Shown: piece after piece, positions 1 to 7,046 of the stretch
Layout of the letters: each line of letters opens with the position of its first letter
How positions within the stretch are numbered: the first letter of the stretch is position 1
NCBI GenBank assembly: GCA_045587385.1
Contig: JAZNCE010000007.1
Coordinates: 1 to 64,000, forward strand
Length of the DNA stretch: 64,000 nucleotides
Source of the DNA: SVQP01 sp045587385
Lineage (GTDB): Bacteria > Bacillota > Clostridia > Oscillospirales > CAG-272
Direction of reading: 5' to 3'
The notes under the pieces: model-generated
The model's input: only the letters and a program-made list of their open reading frames with translations
What the model was told of the DNA's origin: nothing
The model's database searches: none
Made by a program: the position numbers and the translations under genes

Positions 1-40
1 TTGATGGATTGCGTGAAAGCGAACCGAAGTAAGATAATAA

Positions 41-90
41 TCTTACGAGGTGAGCATTTGCGCAAGACGCGCAAATGCATCACCGTAAGG
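41..90. repeat. long imperfect hairpin
   Basis: A 10-bp perfect stem (GCATTTGCGC at 54-63 with GCGCAAATGC at 69-78, loop AAGAC) is extended outward by GGTGA/TCACC and CTTACG/CGTAAG with a small bulge. It lies just beyond the 3' end of the minus-strand gene at 137-655. It could act as a transcript-end structure or be a small palindromic element. There is no T-run, so a terminator role is unproven. Confidence 0.5.
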
Positions 91-119
91 CTATTCGACT
101 CGGCTTCCGTGTGGCTGAA

Positions 120-142
120 AGTTCGGCTCTCTTCGGCTATAT
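120..142. repeat. 23-bp dispersed repeat, copy 1
   Basis: AGTTCGGCTCTCTTCGGCTA followed by TAT is identical to 46676-46698. In both places it is preceded by a CCGTGTG motif and lies next to acquired-looking genes. It overlaps the 3' end of the gene at 137-655. Confidence 0.7.
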
Positions 143-655
143 AATTTTTTCTGCCTCTAACCTCAACAAATAAAACTCCCGAAGCCAAGCAGGCTGCTCA
201 TCCACGCATAAAGCGAGTTTCTCCAGCGTTCTTTTCCCCACTCTCCTGTCAAGCACCGCGAACATTCTGACCAGCGGATTGACAGAAGATATGCTGCTCC
301 CGATATCCTGATTGCGATATTGCTCAAGTGCCAGACAAAATTCCTCGTCCAAGTATTCGGTGCGCTGATCAGCCGGAATTTTGTCCACCAAAGGCCAAAA
401 TTCCATCCAATATTCGCTCATGCCTACGGGATTCTTGTTCTTGGTAAATCCATTTTCAATGAAGTACGTATTGACAGTTTCCAAAGAAAAGCGTTTGACC
501 TGCCTGCCGTCAATGCAAACCTCAAAAATTCTGCACCCATCCATACCAACGTAGGTTGTGCAGCCGTATCTGACTCTGCCGTGCAGCACCGAGGCAAGCA
601 TTTCTTGCTCAAGATATTTACGCATACCGCTCCACGAGCCTAAAATCTTTCCCAT
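137..655 (-). CDS. uncharacterised protein, third gene of a toxin-antitoxin operon (SF0329-like)
   Basis: A 172-residue protein with no signal peptide or membrane segment. It starts with a W-S-G-x-R motif, then H-G-R-V-R-Y-x-C-T-T-Y, and near the C terminus has R-M-F-A-V-L-D-R-R-V-G-K-R. The same motifs in the same order occur in the protein at 48104-48601, so the two are paralogues. The D-R-R-V-G-K-R motif recalls the uncharacterised SF0329 family, from memory. The ATG at 655 is chosen over a GTG at 661 because GAGG at 665-668 is then 9 nt away. The gene begins 9 nt after the antitoxin stop, so it is probably the third cistron of the toxin-antitoxin transcript. Its function is unknown. Confidence 0.7.
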   Translation of the reverse strand: MGKILGSWSGMRKYLEQEMLASVLHGRVRYGCTTYVGMDGCRIFEVCIDGRQVKRFSLETVNTYFIENGFTKNKNPVGMSEYWMEFWPLVDKIPADQRTEYLDEEFCLALEQYRNQDIGSSISSVNPLVRMFAVLDRRVGKRTLEKLALCVDEQPAWLREFYLLRLEAEKII

Positions 656-664
656 CCACACGCC

Positions 665-988
665 TCAGTTTTCTTCCGACAATGATACAATCCCCGATTT
701 CTGCGGGAAAGAAGGATCCTTTTGCGTCATGGACAATAATCTGCAAGCCGCACCCTCGGGGTGGTTTCTCCCTGATTCCCAAGCCTCCACGGTTTTGACG
801 GAAACACCTAAATAACCCGCAAACAGCTTTTGTGTCAGCCCCGTACTCTTGCGGATGGCTTTGATCTCTTCGGGAGCAAAGCAGCCGATGGGTTCTACCG
901 TCAAAACAGTGGTTTTAGCTTTCAAATTTCCCTTTTCATGCGCAATCGCTTGATCAAGTCCGGTTTTGATATCATCAAAAATACCCAT
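665..988 (-). CDS. HigA-like antitoxin, XRE-type helix-turn-helix
   Basis: A 107-residue cytoplasmic protein. Residues about 40-90 hold a helix-turn-helix (I-R-K-S-T-G-L-T-Q-K-L-F-A then V-S-V-K-T-V-E-A-W-E-S-G), as in HigA/MqsA-type antitoxins that bind DNA through a Cro/C1 fold and neutralise a RelE-fold toxin. A clean GGAGG lies 7-8 nt before the ATG. The gene follows the toxin gene by 12 nt, giving the toxin-first order typical of higBA. The partner operator is probably the palindrome inside the promoter at 1382-1410. The family is clear; the exact subtype is inferred. Confidence 0.85.
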   Translation of the reverse strand: MGIFDDIKTGLDQAIAHEKGNLKAKTTVLTVEPIGCFAPEEIKAIRKSTGLTQKLFAGYLGVSVKTVEAWESGRNHPEGAACRLLSMTQKDPSFPQKSGIVSLSEEN

Positions 989-1000
989 ATCGTGCCTCCT

Positions 1001-1348
1001 TTACTTCTCGTTTTCGCGTAATTGATTCTCAAGTGCTTGGATCATTTGCTTGATCTCTGCTCTCTCCGAATCGGTCAAGTTGTCTTTCACATTTTTAGGA
1101 TATGCGGTAATCAAAAAAATCTTCTCATAAACTTCAAAATCCACATATATGACGCGAACGCTTCCGCTCTTCCCTCTTTGCTCGAAAGCAAATCTCATTT
1201 TCCGAACGCCGCCCGTTCCTTTCATGACCGCACCGACCTTGGGATCTGACAAAAGTTCTTCCTGTAATCTTCTCAAATCATCATCGCTAAGCCCCATTTC
1301 TTTCCATCTGGAACGAAAAATCGGCAGTTCTACAAATATTCTTGTCAT
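1001..1348 (-). CDS. RelE/HigB-like toxin
   Basis: A 115-residue basic protein resembling RelE/HigB2 ribosome-dependent mRNA interferases. The features are an early aromatic motif (F-V-E-L-P-I-F), the pattern L-L-S-D-P-K-V-G-A-V-M-K-G-T-G-G-V-R-K-M-R-F, then S-G-S-V-R-V-I-Y-V-D-F and a C-terminal helix with F-L-I-T-A-Y-P-K. Members cleave mRNA on the ribosome and are held inactive by the co-encoded antitoxin. It is the first gene of the operon, about 35 nt downstream of a consensus promoter. The ribosome-binding site is weak (AGAAGA), which would keep toxin low relative to the antitoxin with its strong GGAGG. Confidence 0.85.
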   Translation of the reverse strand: MTRIFVELPIFRSRWKEMGLSDDDLRRLQEELLSDPKVGAVMKGTGGVRKMRFAFEQRGKSGSVRVIYVDFEVYEKIFLITAYPKNVKDNLTDSERAEIKQMIQALENQLRENEK

Positions 1349-1381
1349 ACATATCTTCTGTAATTCTGAACTTGCATATTT

Positions 1382-1410
1382 ATTATACCCTATTTAATAG
1401 GGTTTGTCAA
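1382..1410 (-). promoter_or_regulatory. consensus promoter with operator palindrome in the spacer
   Basis: Read on the minus strand, TTGACA (1410-1405), 17 nt, then TATAAT (1387-1382). An inverted repeat, ACCCTATT (1387-1394) T AATAGGGT (1396-1403), fills the spacer and touches the -10. A repressor bound there would block RNA polymerase directly. It lies upstream of the toxin gene, so antitoxin-mediated autorepression is the obvious reading. Confidence 0.85.
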
Positions 1411-1713
1411 TACCCTGTCTTAAAAAAGAAACTATCACGAATCTTTTTTGGGATCATCGGTCGTTTTTGGGGGATGAACGGTATATGACTGCCCGATGAC
1501 GGCATGGTATAATGACTTTGTATATCGATATATAGAGACAAAACCAAAGGACACATCAGTTAACCCCGTGCGTTCACACATTCTTTACAAATAAATTTGT
1601 GCAAAGCACGATCTTTTTGCAGTCTTTTTGCGTCTATAAGGATAGAGGGATTGACATCCGCGAAGATCCCGTGTAAAATATAATAAAATAATCAAAAAAA
1701 GGAGCGAGACGAT
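1411..1713. other. intergenic region between divergent genes
   Basis: About 300 bases between the divergent toxin-antitoxin operon and the lipoprotein gene. Besides the two outward promoters it shows only short AT-rich palindromes (for example ATATCGATAT near 1523) and no supported gene. Confidence 0.5.
1651..1679 (+). promoter_or_regulatory. sigma-A promoter of the lipoprotein gene
   Basis: TTGACA at 1651-1656, 17 nt, TAAAAT at 1674-1679, about 35 nt before the ATG at 1714. Confidence 0.7.
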
Positions 1714-2151
1714 ATGAAAAAAATACTTTGCCTAACACTGGTTCTGCTGCCGCTGCTCGGTTGCCTTGCAGCATGCAACATTACGCAAAATGCATCGGGC
1801 GCGATGGAAAAGCTGGCAGAATCCAAGCCTGCCACCGAGCAGATGCTGGCTGCGCTTGCACAGAGCAACGATACCGATGCAAAAAAGCTGATGCACCCTG
1901 ATGCAAAGGATGCAGACAACGGCATTGCCCAAATGACCGCTTTTCTGGCAGGCAGAGAGGCGCGCACAATTGAAGTGCAAAACGTCAACGTCAACACCTC
2001 TTCGGGTACCTCGGGCAAGATGCGGCAGGAGCAGGTCTCCTACAAGGTCACACTGTCTGATAACACCGTGATTTACATCAGCGCAGTGCATCTGTCAAAC
2101 AAAGCCGGCACGGGCTTTATCTCTTTCCAGCTGGTGCTGGGCGTGGTATAA
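1714..2151 (+). CDS. small lipoprotein of unknown function
   Basis: A 145-residue protein with a type II signal peptide: M-K-K, a hydrophobic stretch and a lipobox ending L-A-A-C at residue 21, so the mature protein should be lipid-anchored outside the membrane. The mature part (about 125 residues) has an Ala/Lys-rich helical start and a beta-rich C terminus, a build like DUF4878/NTF2-like lipoproteins, though no family is certain. AAAGGAG precedes the ATG. It is monocistronic, with its own promoter at 1651 and a strong terminator at 2163. Confidence 0.8.
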   Translation: MKKILCLTLVLLPLLGCLAACNITQNASGAMEKLAESKPATEQMLAALAQSNDTDAKKLMHPDAKDADNGIAQMTAFLAGREARTIEVQNVNVNTSSGTSGKMRQEQVSYKVTLSDNTVIYISAVHLSNKAGTGFISFQLVLGVV

Positions 2152-2162
2152 AGAAATATTAC

Positions 2163-2207
2163 GGGCGGAGGGAATATTTGCAGGCAAATATTCCCTCTGC
2201 CCTTTTT
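2163..2207 (+). terminator. rho-independent terminator
   Basis: Arms 2163-2181 and 2184-2202 pair at 18 of 19 positions with a 2-nt apex, followed by TTTTT. Confidence 0.9.
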
Positions 2208-2271
2208 GATTGCTTTTTGCCCGGTGGCGGCAGGTTCGCCACGTGCGCGGTATCACGCCGTGTCGCATTGT

Positions 2272-2344
2272 GTATACACATTTGTATACACATTTTCCAA
2301 ACTCCCCCCATTTTCACACATTTTCCAAACTTCCCCCATTTTTC
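2272..2344. repeat. two nested tandem duplications upstream of a promoter
   Basis: GTATACACATTT is repeated directly at 2272-2283 and 2284-2295. An overlapping 28-29-bp unit (ACACATTTTCCAAACT, a C-run, ATTTT) is repeated at 2288-2315 and 2316-2344. The second unit ends 3 nt before the -35 hexamer of the next gene. Confidence 0.85.
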
Positions 2345-2346
2345 GC

Positions 2347-2375
2347 TTTACAAATCCGAAAATATATGTTATAAT
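2347..2375 (+). promoter_or_regulatory. sigma-A promoter
   Basis: TTTACA at 2347-2352, 17 nt, TATAAT at 2370-2375, upstream of the GTG start at 2413. Confidence 0.75.
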
Positions 2376-2412
2376 ATTGTGATTATGCCCATGCGCGAAA
2401 GGAGGCGGTGAC

Positions 2413-4176
2413 GTGAAAAAACAAAAAACGGCAGAAAGTACGCAAAGCAAATACGTTCTGCCCATATTCGCAGCCCTTTGCGCGCTGTTCGGCAGCGGTG
2501 CCATCATCGGCATCACGGTGCTTTCAAGCCCTGCGCTGCAATGGCGTTTGTTCACCGCGCTGCTCCCGGGATACGTCGTCTGCTTCGCGACCGTCTTTCT
2601 CGTCGTACTGGGCTACGGCTCGATCTATAAGCCCATCGCCTACCTGACGCTCCCCGTGCTCTGCCTTGTCTGCGGTGTGCGCACGACCTTTATGTCCGCG
2701 CCTTACGTCAGTCCCTTGGCAATTGCATCGGTCTTTGCGATCCTTTGCGCTGTCTCGATCGCGGCAAGCATTTGGGCATTGCGCAAATTCCCCGAGCCTA
2801 TGGGAAAATCGGGCAAAAAAATCCCCGCAGCGGTTTATGCCATCGCATGCACCGCGTTGGCAGCTGTCCTTTCGCTTGCATTGTATACAATCCTGTTGCA
2901 CAGCCGTCTGCAGACCCTGCAAACCGGCAACACCGCGCAGGCAGAGATCGGTCAGATGCTGTATTTCATGCAGCACAGCGGCATGCCCTTTACCACGCTG
3001 CTTACGGGCGAGCCGCAAAGCTATTTCGCCACCCAATTCGCGCCGCTCTGGTATCTGATCTTACCCGTATACCTGCTTTTCGGGCACAGCATGCTTGCCG
3101 TAGGCACAGCACTTTACGCGCTGATGCTGTCCGCACTTGTGCCGCTGTGGCGCATCTGCCGCAGGCACGCACTCACCCCTTGGCAGACCGCCGCTCTTTG
3201 CGCAGCGTGTGCGCTTTGCCCCTTGGTTGTGGGCGGCAGCTCGTCGGGCGGTGCGCTCTCCATGCTCTCCCTGCCCCTGATCCTTTGGATTGCCGATGCA
3301 TCCCAAGGCAAGCACCCCTATCTTGCACTCATTCCTCTCGCCCTTTGCCTTTGCATCGGGTTTGAGGTCAGCGTATGGACAAGCTTTGTCTGCCTTTATC
3401 TGGCACTCAGTGCCACCGCAGAGCGCAGACGCGCAAGTATCGTTTGCACCGTCGCAGCGTTTTCCGCAACCGCTGCAACCGCCGTCTATCTTGCCATTGC
3501 AGGCAGCCCCGTGATGACCGAGCTGTTTTTGGGCATTGGCTTGCAGGCAGGACAAAAGCTGCTGTTCTTTATGCTTTTATTGGCACCCTTTGCACTTCTG
3601 CCCCTGCTTTGCAAGCAGAAAGCCGCACTCGTGCTTCTCTTCCCCTTGGTACTTTTCCACATAGTTGCAAACGCAGCCGTTTACAGCGGCATATTCTGCA
3701 CCTACGCATTTCCTGCCGTGGCAGCCGCCGCGCTGCTATCGGTCAAGGGACTTGCAAGCCTGCGCACCGAGATCAAGGGCGTTTCCCTTGCCCGCCTGCT
3801 CCCCGCGCTTGCGCTTTGTGCCGCCATGCTGTTGGCAACGCCTTACGCGGCAACGCTGCACTCTTTGTACGTCAAGACCGACGCGCAAGCAGAAACAGAC
3901 GCATCCCGCATGCACGAGCTGCTGGACGCTCTGCCCGAAAATGCTGCCGTGAGCGCATCCGACAGCTTACTTGCAGCACTTTGCGATCGCACGTGGCTGT
4001 TCTCTTTGGACGCGCAACCCGAAAGTCCTGCGACCAACGTCATCGTACTGGATCTGCGCGAGGAATTCACCACCTCGGACACCGAGCAATACGGCGTTGC
4101 GTATTATCAATCTCAGGGATACACCTTGCGTGACGACCTCTCACAGGCAGGCATTCTCGCAGTGCTGTTCAAGTGA
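2413..4176 (+). CDS. polytopic membrane protein, possibly DUF2079-like
   Basis: A 587-residue integral membrane protein with about 12-13 hydrophobic segments between residues 15 and 490 and a soluble C-terminal tail of about 90 residues, probably extracytoplasmic. The start is GTG, set by GGAGG at 2401-2405. A stretch with F-A-T-Q-F-A-P-L-W-Y-L-I-L-P-V-Y-L-L-F-G followed by paired helices recalls DUF2079/GT-C-type membrane proteins that may handle lipid-linked sugars. No catalytic motif is secure, so function is not assigned. It has its own promoter preceded by tandem repeats, and prfB follows 59 nt later. Confidence 0.75.
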   Translation: MKKQKTAESTQSKYVLPIFAALCALFGSGAIIGITVLSSPALQWRLFTALLPGYVVCFATVFLVVLGYGSIYKPIAYLTLPVLCLVCGVRTTFMSAPYVSPLAIASVFAILCAVSIAASIWALRKFPEPMGKSGKKIPAAVYAIACTALAAVLSLALYTILLHSRLQTLQTGNTAQAEIGQMLYFMQHSGMPFTTLLTGEPQSYFATQFAPLWYLILPVYLLFGHSMLAVGTALYALMLSALVPLWRICRRHALTPWQTAALCAACALCPLVVGGSSSGGALSMLSLPLILWIADASQGKHPYLALIPLALCLCIGFEVSVWTSFVCLYLALSATAERRRASIVCTVAAFSATAATAVYLAIAGSPVMTELFLGIGLQAGQKLLFFMLLLAPFALLPLLCKQKAALVLLFPLVLFHIVANAAVYSGIFCTYAFPAVAAAALLSVKGLASLRTEIKGVSLARLLPALALCAAMLLATPYAATLHSLYVKTDAQAETDASRMHELLDALPENAAVSASDSLLAALCDRTWLFSLDAQPESPATNVIVLDLREEFTTSDTEQYGVAYYQSQGYTLRDDLSQAGILAVLFK

Positions 4177-4235
4177 CGCGCACGTAGCCCATCTTTCGTA
4201 ATAAAAAAATTCTATATAAAGGTTAGGTAAAAACA

Positions 4236-5342
4236 ATGATAGTTGCACTCGAAGAGGCAAGACTTGCCTTAGTGAATATGAGAGCGGACCTCAAGGAACT
4301 TGGCGAGCAGCTCAAGATCGAGCAGGCGCGCGCCACCGTTGAGGAACTGGAGCAGCAGACCTCCGATCCCGCTTTTTGGAACAACCAGGAAAAATCCTCC
4401 AAGGTTCTGCAGACCATCAAGCAGCAAAAGGACAAGATTGAGAGCTACGAGGCTCTCTGCACCCGTCTTGAGGACGCGGTCGTGCTTGCCGAAATGGCAA
4501 TCGATGAAAACGACGAAAGCTGCGTAGAGGAAGTACAAAGCGAGCTTTCCGAGATCACCGCAATTGCGGAAAAGAAGCGCACCGAGGTACTGCTCTCGGG
4601 CGAATACGACAGAAATAACGCCATCATTTCCTTCCACCCCGGCGCAGGCGGCACCGAGGCACAGGACTGGTGCCAGATGCTTTACCGCATGATCAACCGC
4701 TGGTGCGAGGCAAACGGCTTTAAGGTCAAGCTGACCGACTGGCTGGACGGTGACGACGCGGGTCTGAAATCCGCCACCATTTTCGTAGAGGGCGAGAACG
4801 CTTACGGCTTCTTAAAGAGCGAAAACGGCGTGCACAGACTGGTGCGCGTTTCCCCCTTTGACTCCGCAGGACGCAGACAGACCTCGTTTGCTTCCATCGA
4901 AGTTATGCCCGAATTTGACAAGCTGGACGACGTGGTCGTACGTGAAGAGGACTACGATTTCGTAACCTTCCACTCCAGCGGTGCGGGCGGTCAGAACATC
5001 AACAAGGTATCCTCTGCAGTCCGTCTGATCCATAAGCCCACGGGCATCGTGGTCGCTTGTCAGACCGAGCGTTCGCAGCTGCAGAACAAGGAAACCGCTA
5101 TGCGCATGCTGAAATCCAAGCTCATGGAGATCAAGATCAAGGAAAGACTTGACACCATTGACGAGATCAAGGGCAACAAGACCAAGATCGAATGGGGCTC
5201 TCAGATCCGCTCCTACGTTTTCATGCCCTACACCTTGGTCAAGGACCTGCGCACCGGCTTTGAAACCGGTGATGTGGAAGCCGTGATGGACGGTGAGCTG
5301 GACGGCTTTATCAACGCATATCTGAAATCCATTTCTCAATAA
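4236..5342 (+). CDS. prfB: peptide chain release factor 2 (RF2)
   Basis: A 368-residue class I release factor that recognises UAA/UGA and triggers peptide release. The RF2 codon-recognition tripeptide S-P-F is at residues 206-208 (in R-V-S-P-F-D-S-A-G-R-R) and the catalytic G-G-Q at 251-253. The length is usual. Most bacterial prfB genes carry an in-frame UGA near codon 25 and need a +1 programmed frameshift. Here the region after L-K-E-L-G-E-Q-L is read straight through, so that autoregulation is absent. The nnr gene follows after 39 nt on the same strand. Confidence 0.97.
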   Translation: MIVALEEARLALVNMRADLKELGEQLKIEQARATVEELEQQTSDPAFWNNQEKSSKVLQTIKQQKDKIESYEALCTRLEDAVVLAEMAIDENDESCVEEVQSELSEITAIAEKKRTEVLLSGEYDRNNAIISFHPGAGGTEAQDWCQMLYRMINRWCEANGFKVKLTDWLDGDDAGLKSATIFVEGENAYGFLKSENGVHRLVRVSPFDSAGRRQTSFASIEVMPEFDKLDDVVVREEDYDFVTFHSSGAGGQNINKVSSAVRLIHKPTGIVVACQTERSQLQNKETAMRMLKSKLMEIKIKERLDTIDEIKGNKTKIEWGSQIRSYVFMPYTLVKDLRTGFETGDVEAVMDGELDGFINAYLKSISQ

Positions 5343-5381
5343 AATCAATAAAAACGCCGCAAAGGCACACGGGAGGCATCT

Positions 5382-6989
5382 ATGAAGACGATTTTCACCG
5401 CACAAAGAGCAAAAGCATCCGATCTTTACACAGTAACCAACTGCAACGTTTCCGATCAACAGCTCATCCATGCTGCTGCCTGCGCCGTTCTGGACGCAAT
5501 GCAGACTGAGAATTACGATCTGCGCAAGCCCTTGATCCTGTGTGGCAGCGGCAACAACGGCGCCGACGGCTTTGAGCTGGCATGCCTGCTGCAAAAGGCA
5601 GGAGCTACCGCCAAGGTGCTGTATCTCGGTGCGCTCTACGAGCAGCCCGAGCCCGCTAAGAAAAAGCCCCAAAAGAAGGACGCTCCCGTGCCCGAGATCA
5701 ATCCTGCACTGATCGGCACGCCCAACAAGGAATGCATGAGTGAGGAATGCCTTTCTCACTACGAAAAGGCTTTGGCACAAGGCATTCCCGTATTGACCGA
5801 GCTGCCTGCAGAAATGGACGAGATCTCTCTGTTCGTGGACGCGGTTTACGGAACGGGCATGCACGGCGAGATCAAGGACGCACGCGTTTGCAGCACCTTT
5901 GATGCAGTAAATGCAAGTGAGATCCCCGTCATTGCCATCGACGTTCCCTCCGGTGTTGCTTGCGACAGCGGTGCCGTAGGTGCACATGCGCTGTGCGCCG
6001 CGCATACCGTCACCATGCAGCACGCAAAGCCCGGTATTCTGCTCTATCCCGGTGCGGAATACGCCGGCAAGATCACGGTTGCCGACATCGGCATTGAAAA
6101 CAATCCCACGCTGGAAGCGCCCACCGTGCAAGCCGTGCAGGACGAGGATCTTGACACGCTGCTCCCCGCACGCCCCGCGCGCTCCAACAAGGGCACGTTT
6201 GGCAAGGTGCTGATCGTGGGCGGTGCTCCCGGCATGGCAGGTGCCGTTTACCTTGCCGCTATGGCGGCGTATCGCGCAGGTGCAGGGCTGATTGAAATTC
6301 TGACCCACACCAAGAATCGCACCATTCTGCAGCAGCTGGTTCCCGAAGCTGTGCTGAGCTGCTACGCAGACAAATCCCAGCTCAAAAAGGCGATCAAGAC
6401 CTCCGTGGACAAAGCCGATGCCATTGTGCTTGGCTGCGGTGCAGGTCGTTCCAAGCTCTCTTCCCTTGCCGTGAAGTACGTATTGAACAACGCAAAGGTG
6501 CCCTGCGTGGTGGATGCCGACGCGCTCAACGTCATTGCAAATAAGCAGGGGCTTCTCAAGGGCGTCAGCAAAAAGCAAAAGCCGCAGGTCATCATCACCC
6601 CTCACCCCGTGGAAGCGGCAAGACTGCTGGATAAAAAGACGGACGCAGACAAGGTGCTTGCCAACGTAGTTCTTGCGGCAGAGCAGCTTTGCGACAAATA
6701 CAAGGTCAACGTGCTGCTCAAGGATGCACGTACGCTGATCCTCTCGCACGATAAGAATACCCGCTATATCAATCTCTCGGGCAGCACCGCGCTTGCGGGC
6801 GCAGGCTCGGGCGACATTCTCGCGGGATACATCGGCGGTCTTTGTGCAGCCGAGACCAACACGCAGCCCGTTGCCACCACCGCTGCTCTTGCGGCATATA
6901 TGCACGGCAAGGCAGGCGAGCGCGCCGAGGAAACGGTTGGCGCACGTGCCGCAATGGCAAGAGATATTCTCCAAGAACTGAAAAAATAA
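5382..6989 (+). CDS. nnr: bifunctional NAD(P)H-hydrate epimerase / ADP-dependent dehydratase
   Basis: A 535-residue repair enzyme that converts damaged NADHX/NADPHX back to NAD(P)H. The N-terminal half is the YjeF_N epimerase (G-N-N-G-A-D-G-F near residue 54, D-A-V-Y-G-T-G, I-D-V-P-S-G). The C-terminal half from about residue 270 is the carbohydrate-kinase-like dehydratase (K-G-T-F-G-K-V-L-I-V-G-G, D-A-D-A-L-N, T-P-H-P-V-E, A-G-S-G-D-I-L-A-G). Residues about 85-135 form a Lys/Pro-rich insertion (K-K-K-P-Q-K-K) not usual in the epimerase fold. GGGAGG precedes the ATG. A strong bidirectional terminator follows. Confidence 0.95.
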   Translation: MKTIFTAQRAKASDLYTVTNCNVSDQQLIHAAACAVLDAMQTENYDLRKPLILCGSGNNGADGFELACLLQKAGATAKVLYLGALYEQPEPAKKKPQKKDAPVPEINPALIGTPNKECMSEECLSHYEKALAQGIPVLTELPAEMDEISLFVDAVYGTGMHGEIKDARVCSTFDAVNASEIPVIAIDVPSGVACDSGAVGAHALCAAHTVTMQHAKPGILLYPGAEYAGKITVADIGIENNPTLEAPTVQAVQDEDLDTLLPARPARSNKGTFGKVLIVGGAPGMAGAVYLAAMAAYRAGAGLIEILTHTKNRTILQQLVPEAVLSCYADKSQLKKAIKTSVDKADAIVLGCGAGRSKLSSLAVKYVLNNAKVPCVVDADALNVIANKQGLLKGVSKKQKPQVIITPHPVEAARLLDKKTDADKVLANVVLAAEQLCDKYKVNVLLKDARTLILSHDKNTRYINLSGSTALAGAGSGDILAGYIGGLCAAETNTQPVATTAALAAYMHGKAGERAEETVGARAAMARDILQELKK

Positions 6990-7000
6990 CGCATCATACT

Positions 7001-7031
7001 AAAAGGAACACCGCTTGGCGGTGTTCCTTTT
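7001..7031. terminator. bidirectional terminator
   Basis: A perfect 14-bp stem (AAAAGGAACACCGC, loop TTG, GCGGTGTTCCTTTT) between convergent genes, with A-rich and T-rich ends serving both strands. Confidence 0.92.
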
Positions 7032-7046
7032 GCTTGATTTATTAGC

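Noticed and set aside
2178..2411. 77-codon plus-strand frame before the membrane-protein gene
   Set aside because: It spans the terminator, tandem repeats and promoter; no ribosome-binding site.
4812..6974. Long open frame on the minus strand opposite prfB and nnr
   Set aside because: It runs antisense to two genes with clear motifs; GC-rich codon use leaves the opposite strand open. It has no ribosome-binding site and no recognisable protein.
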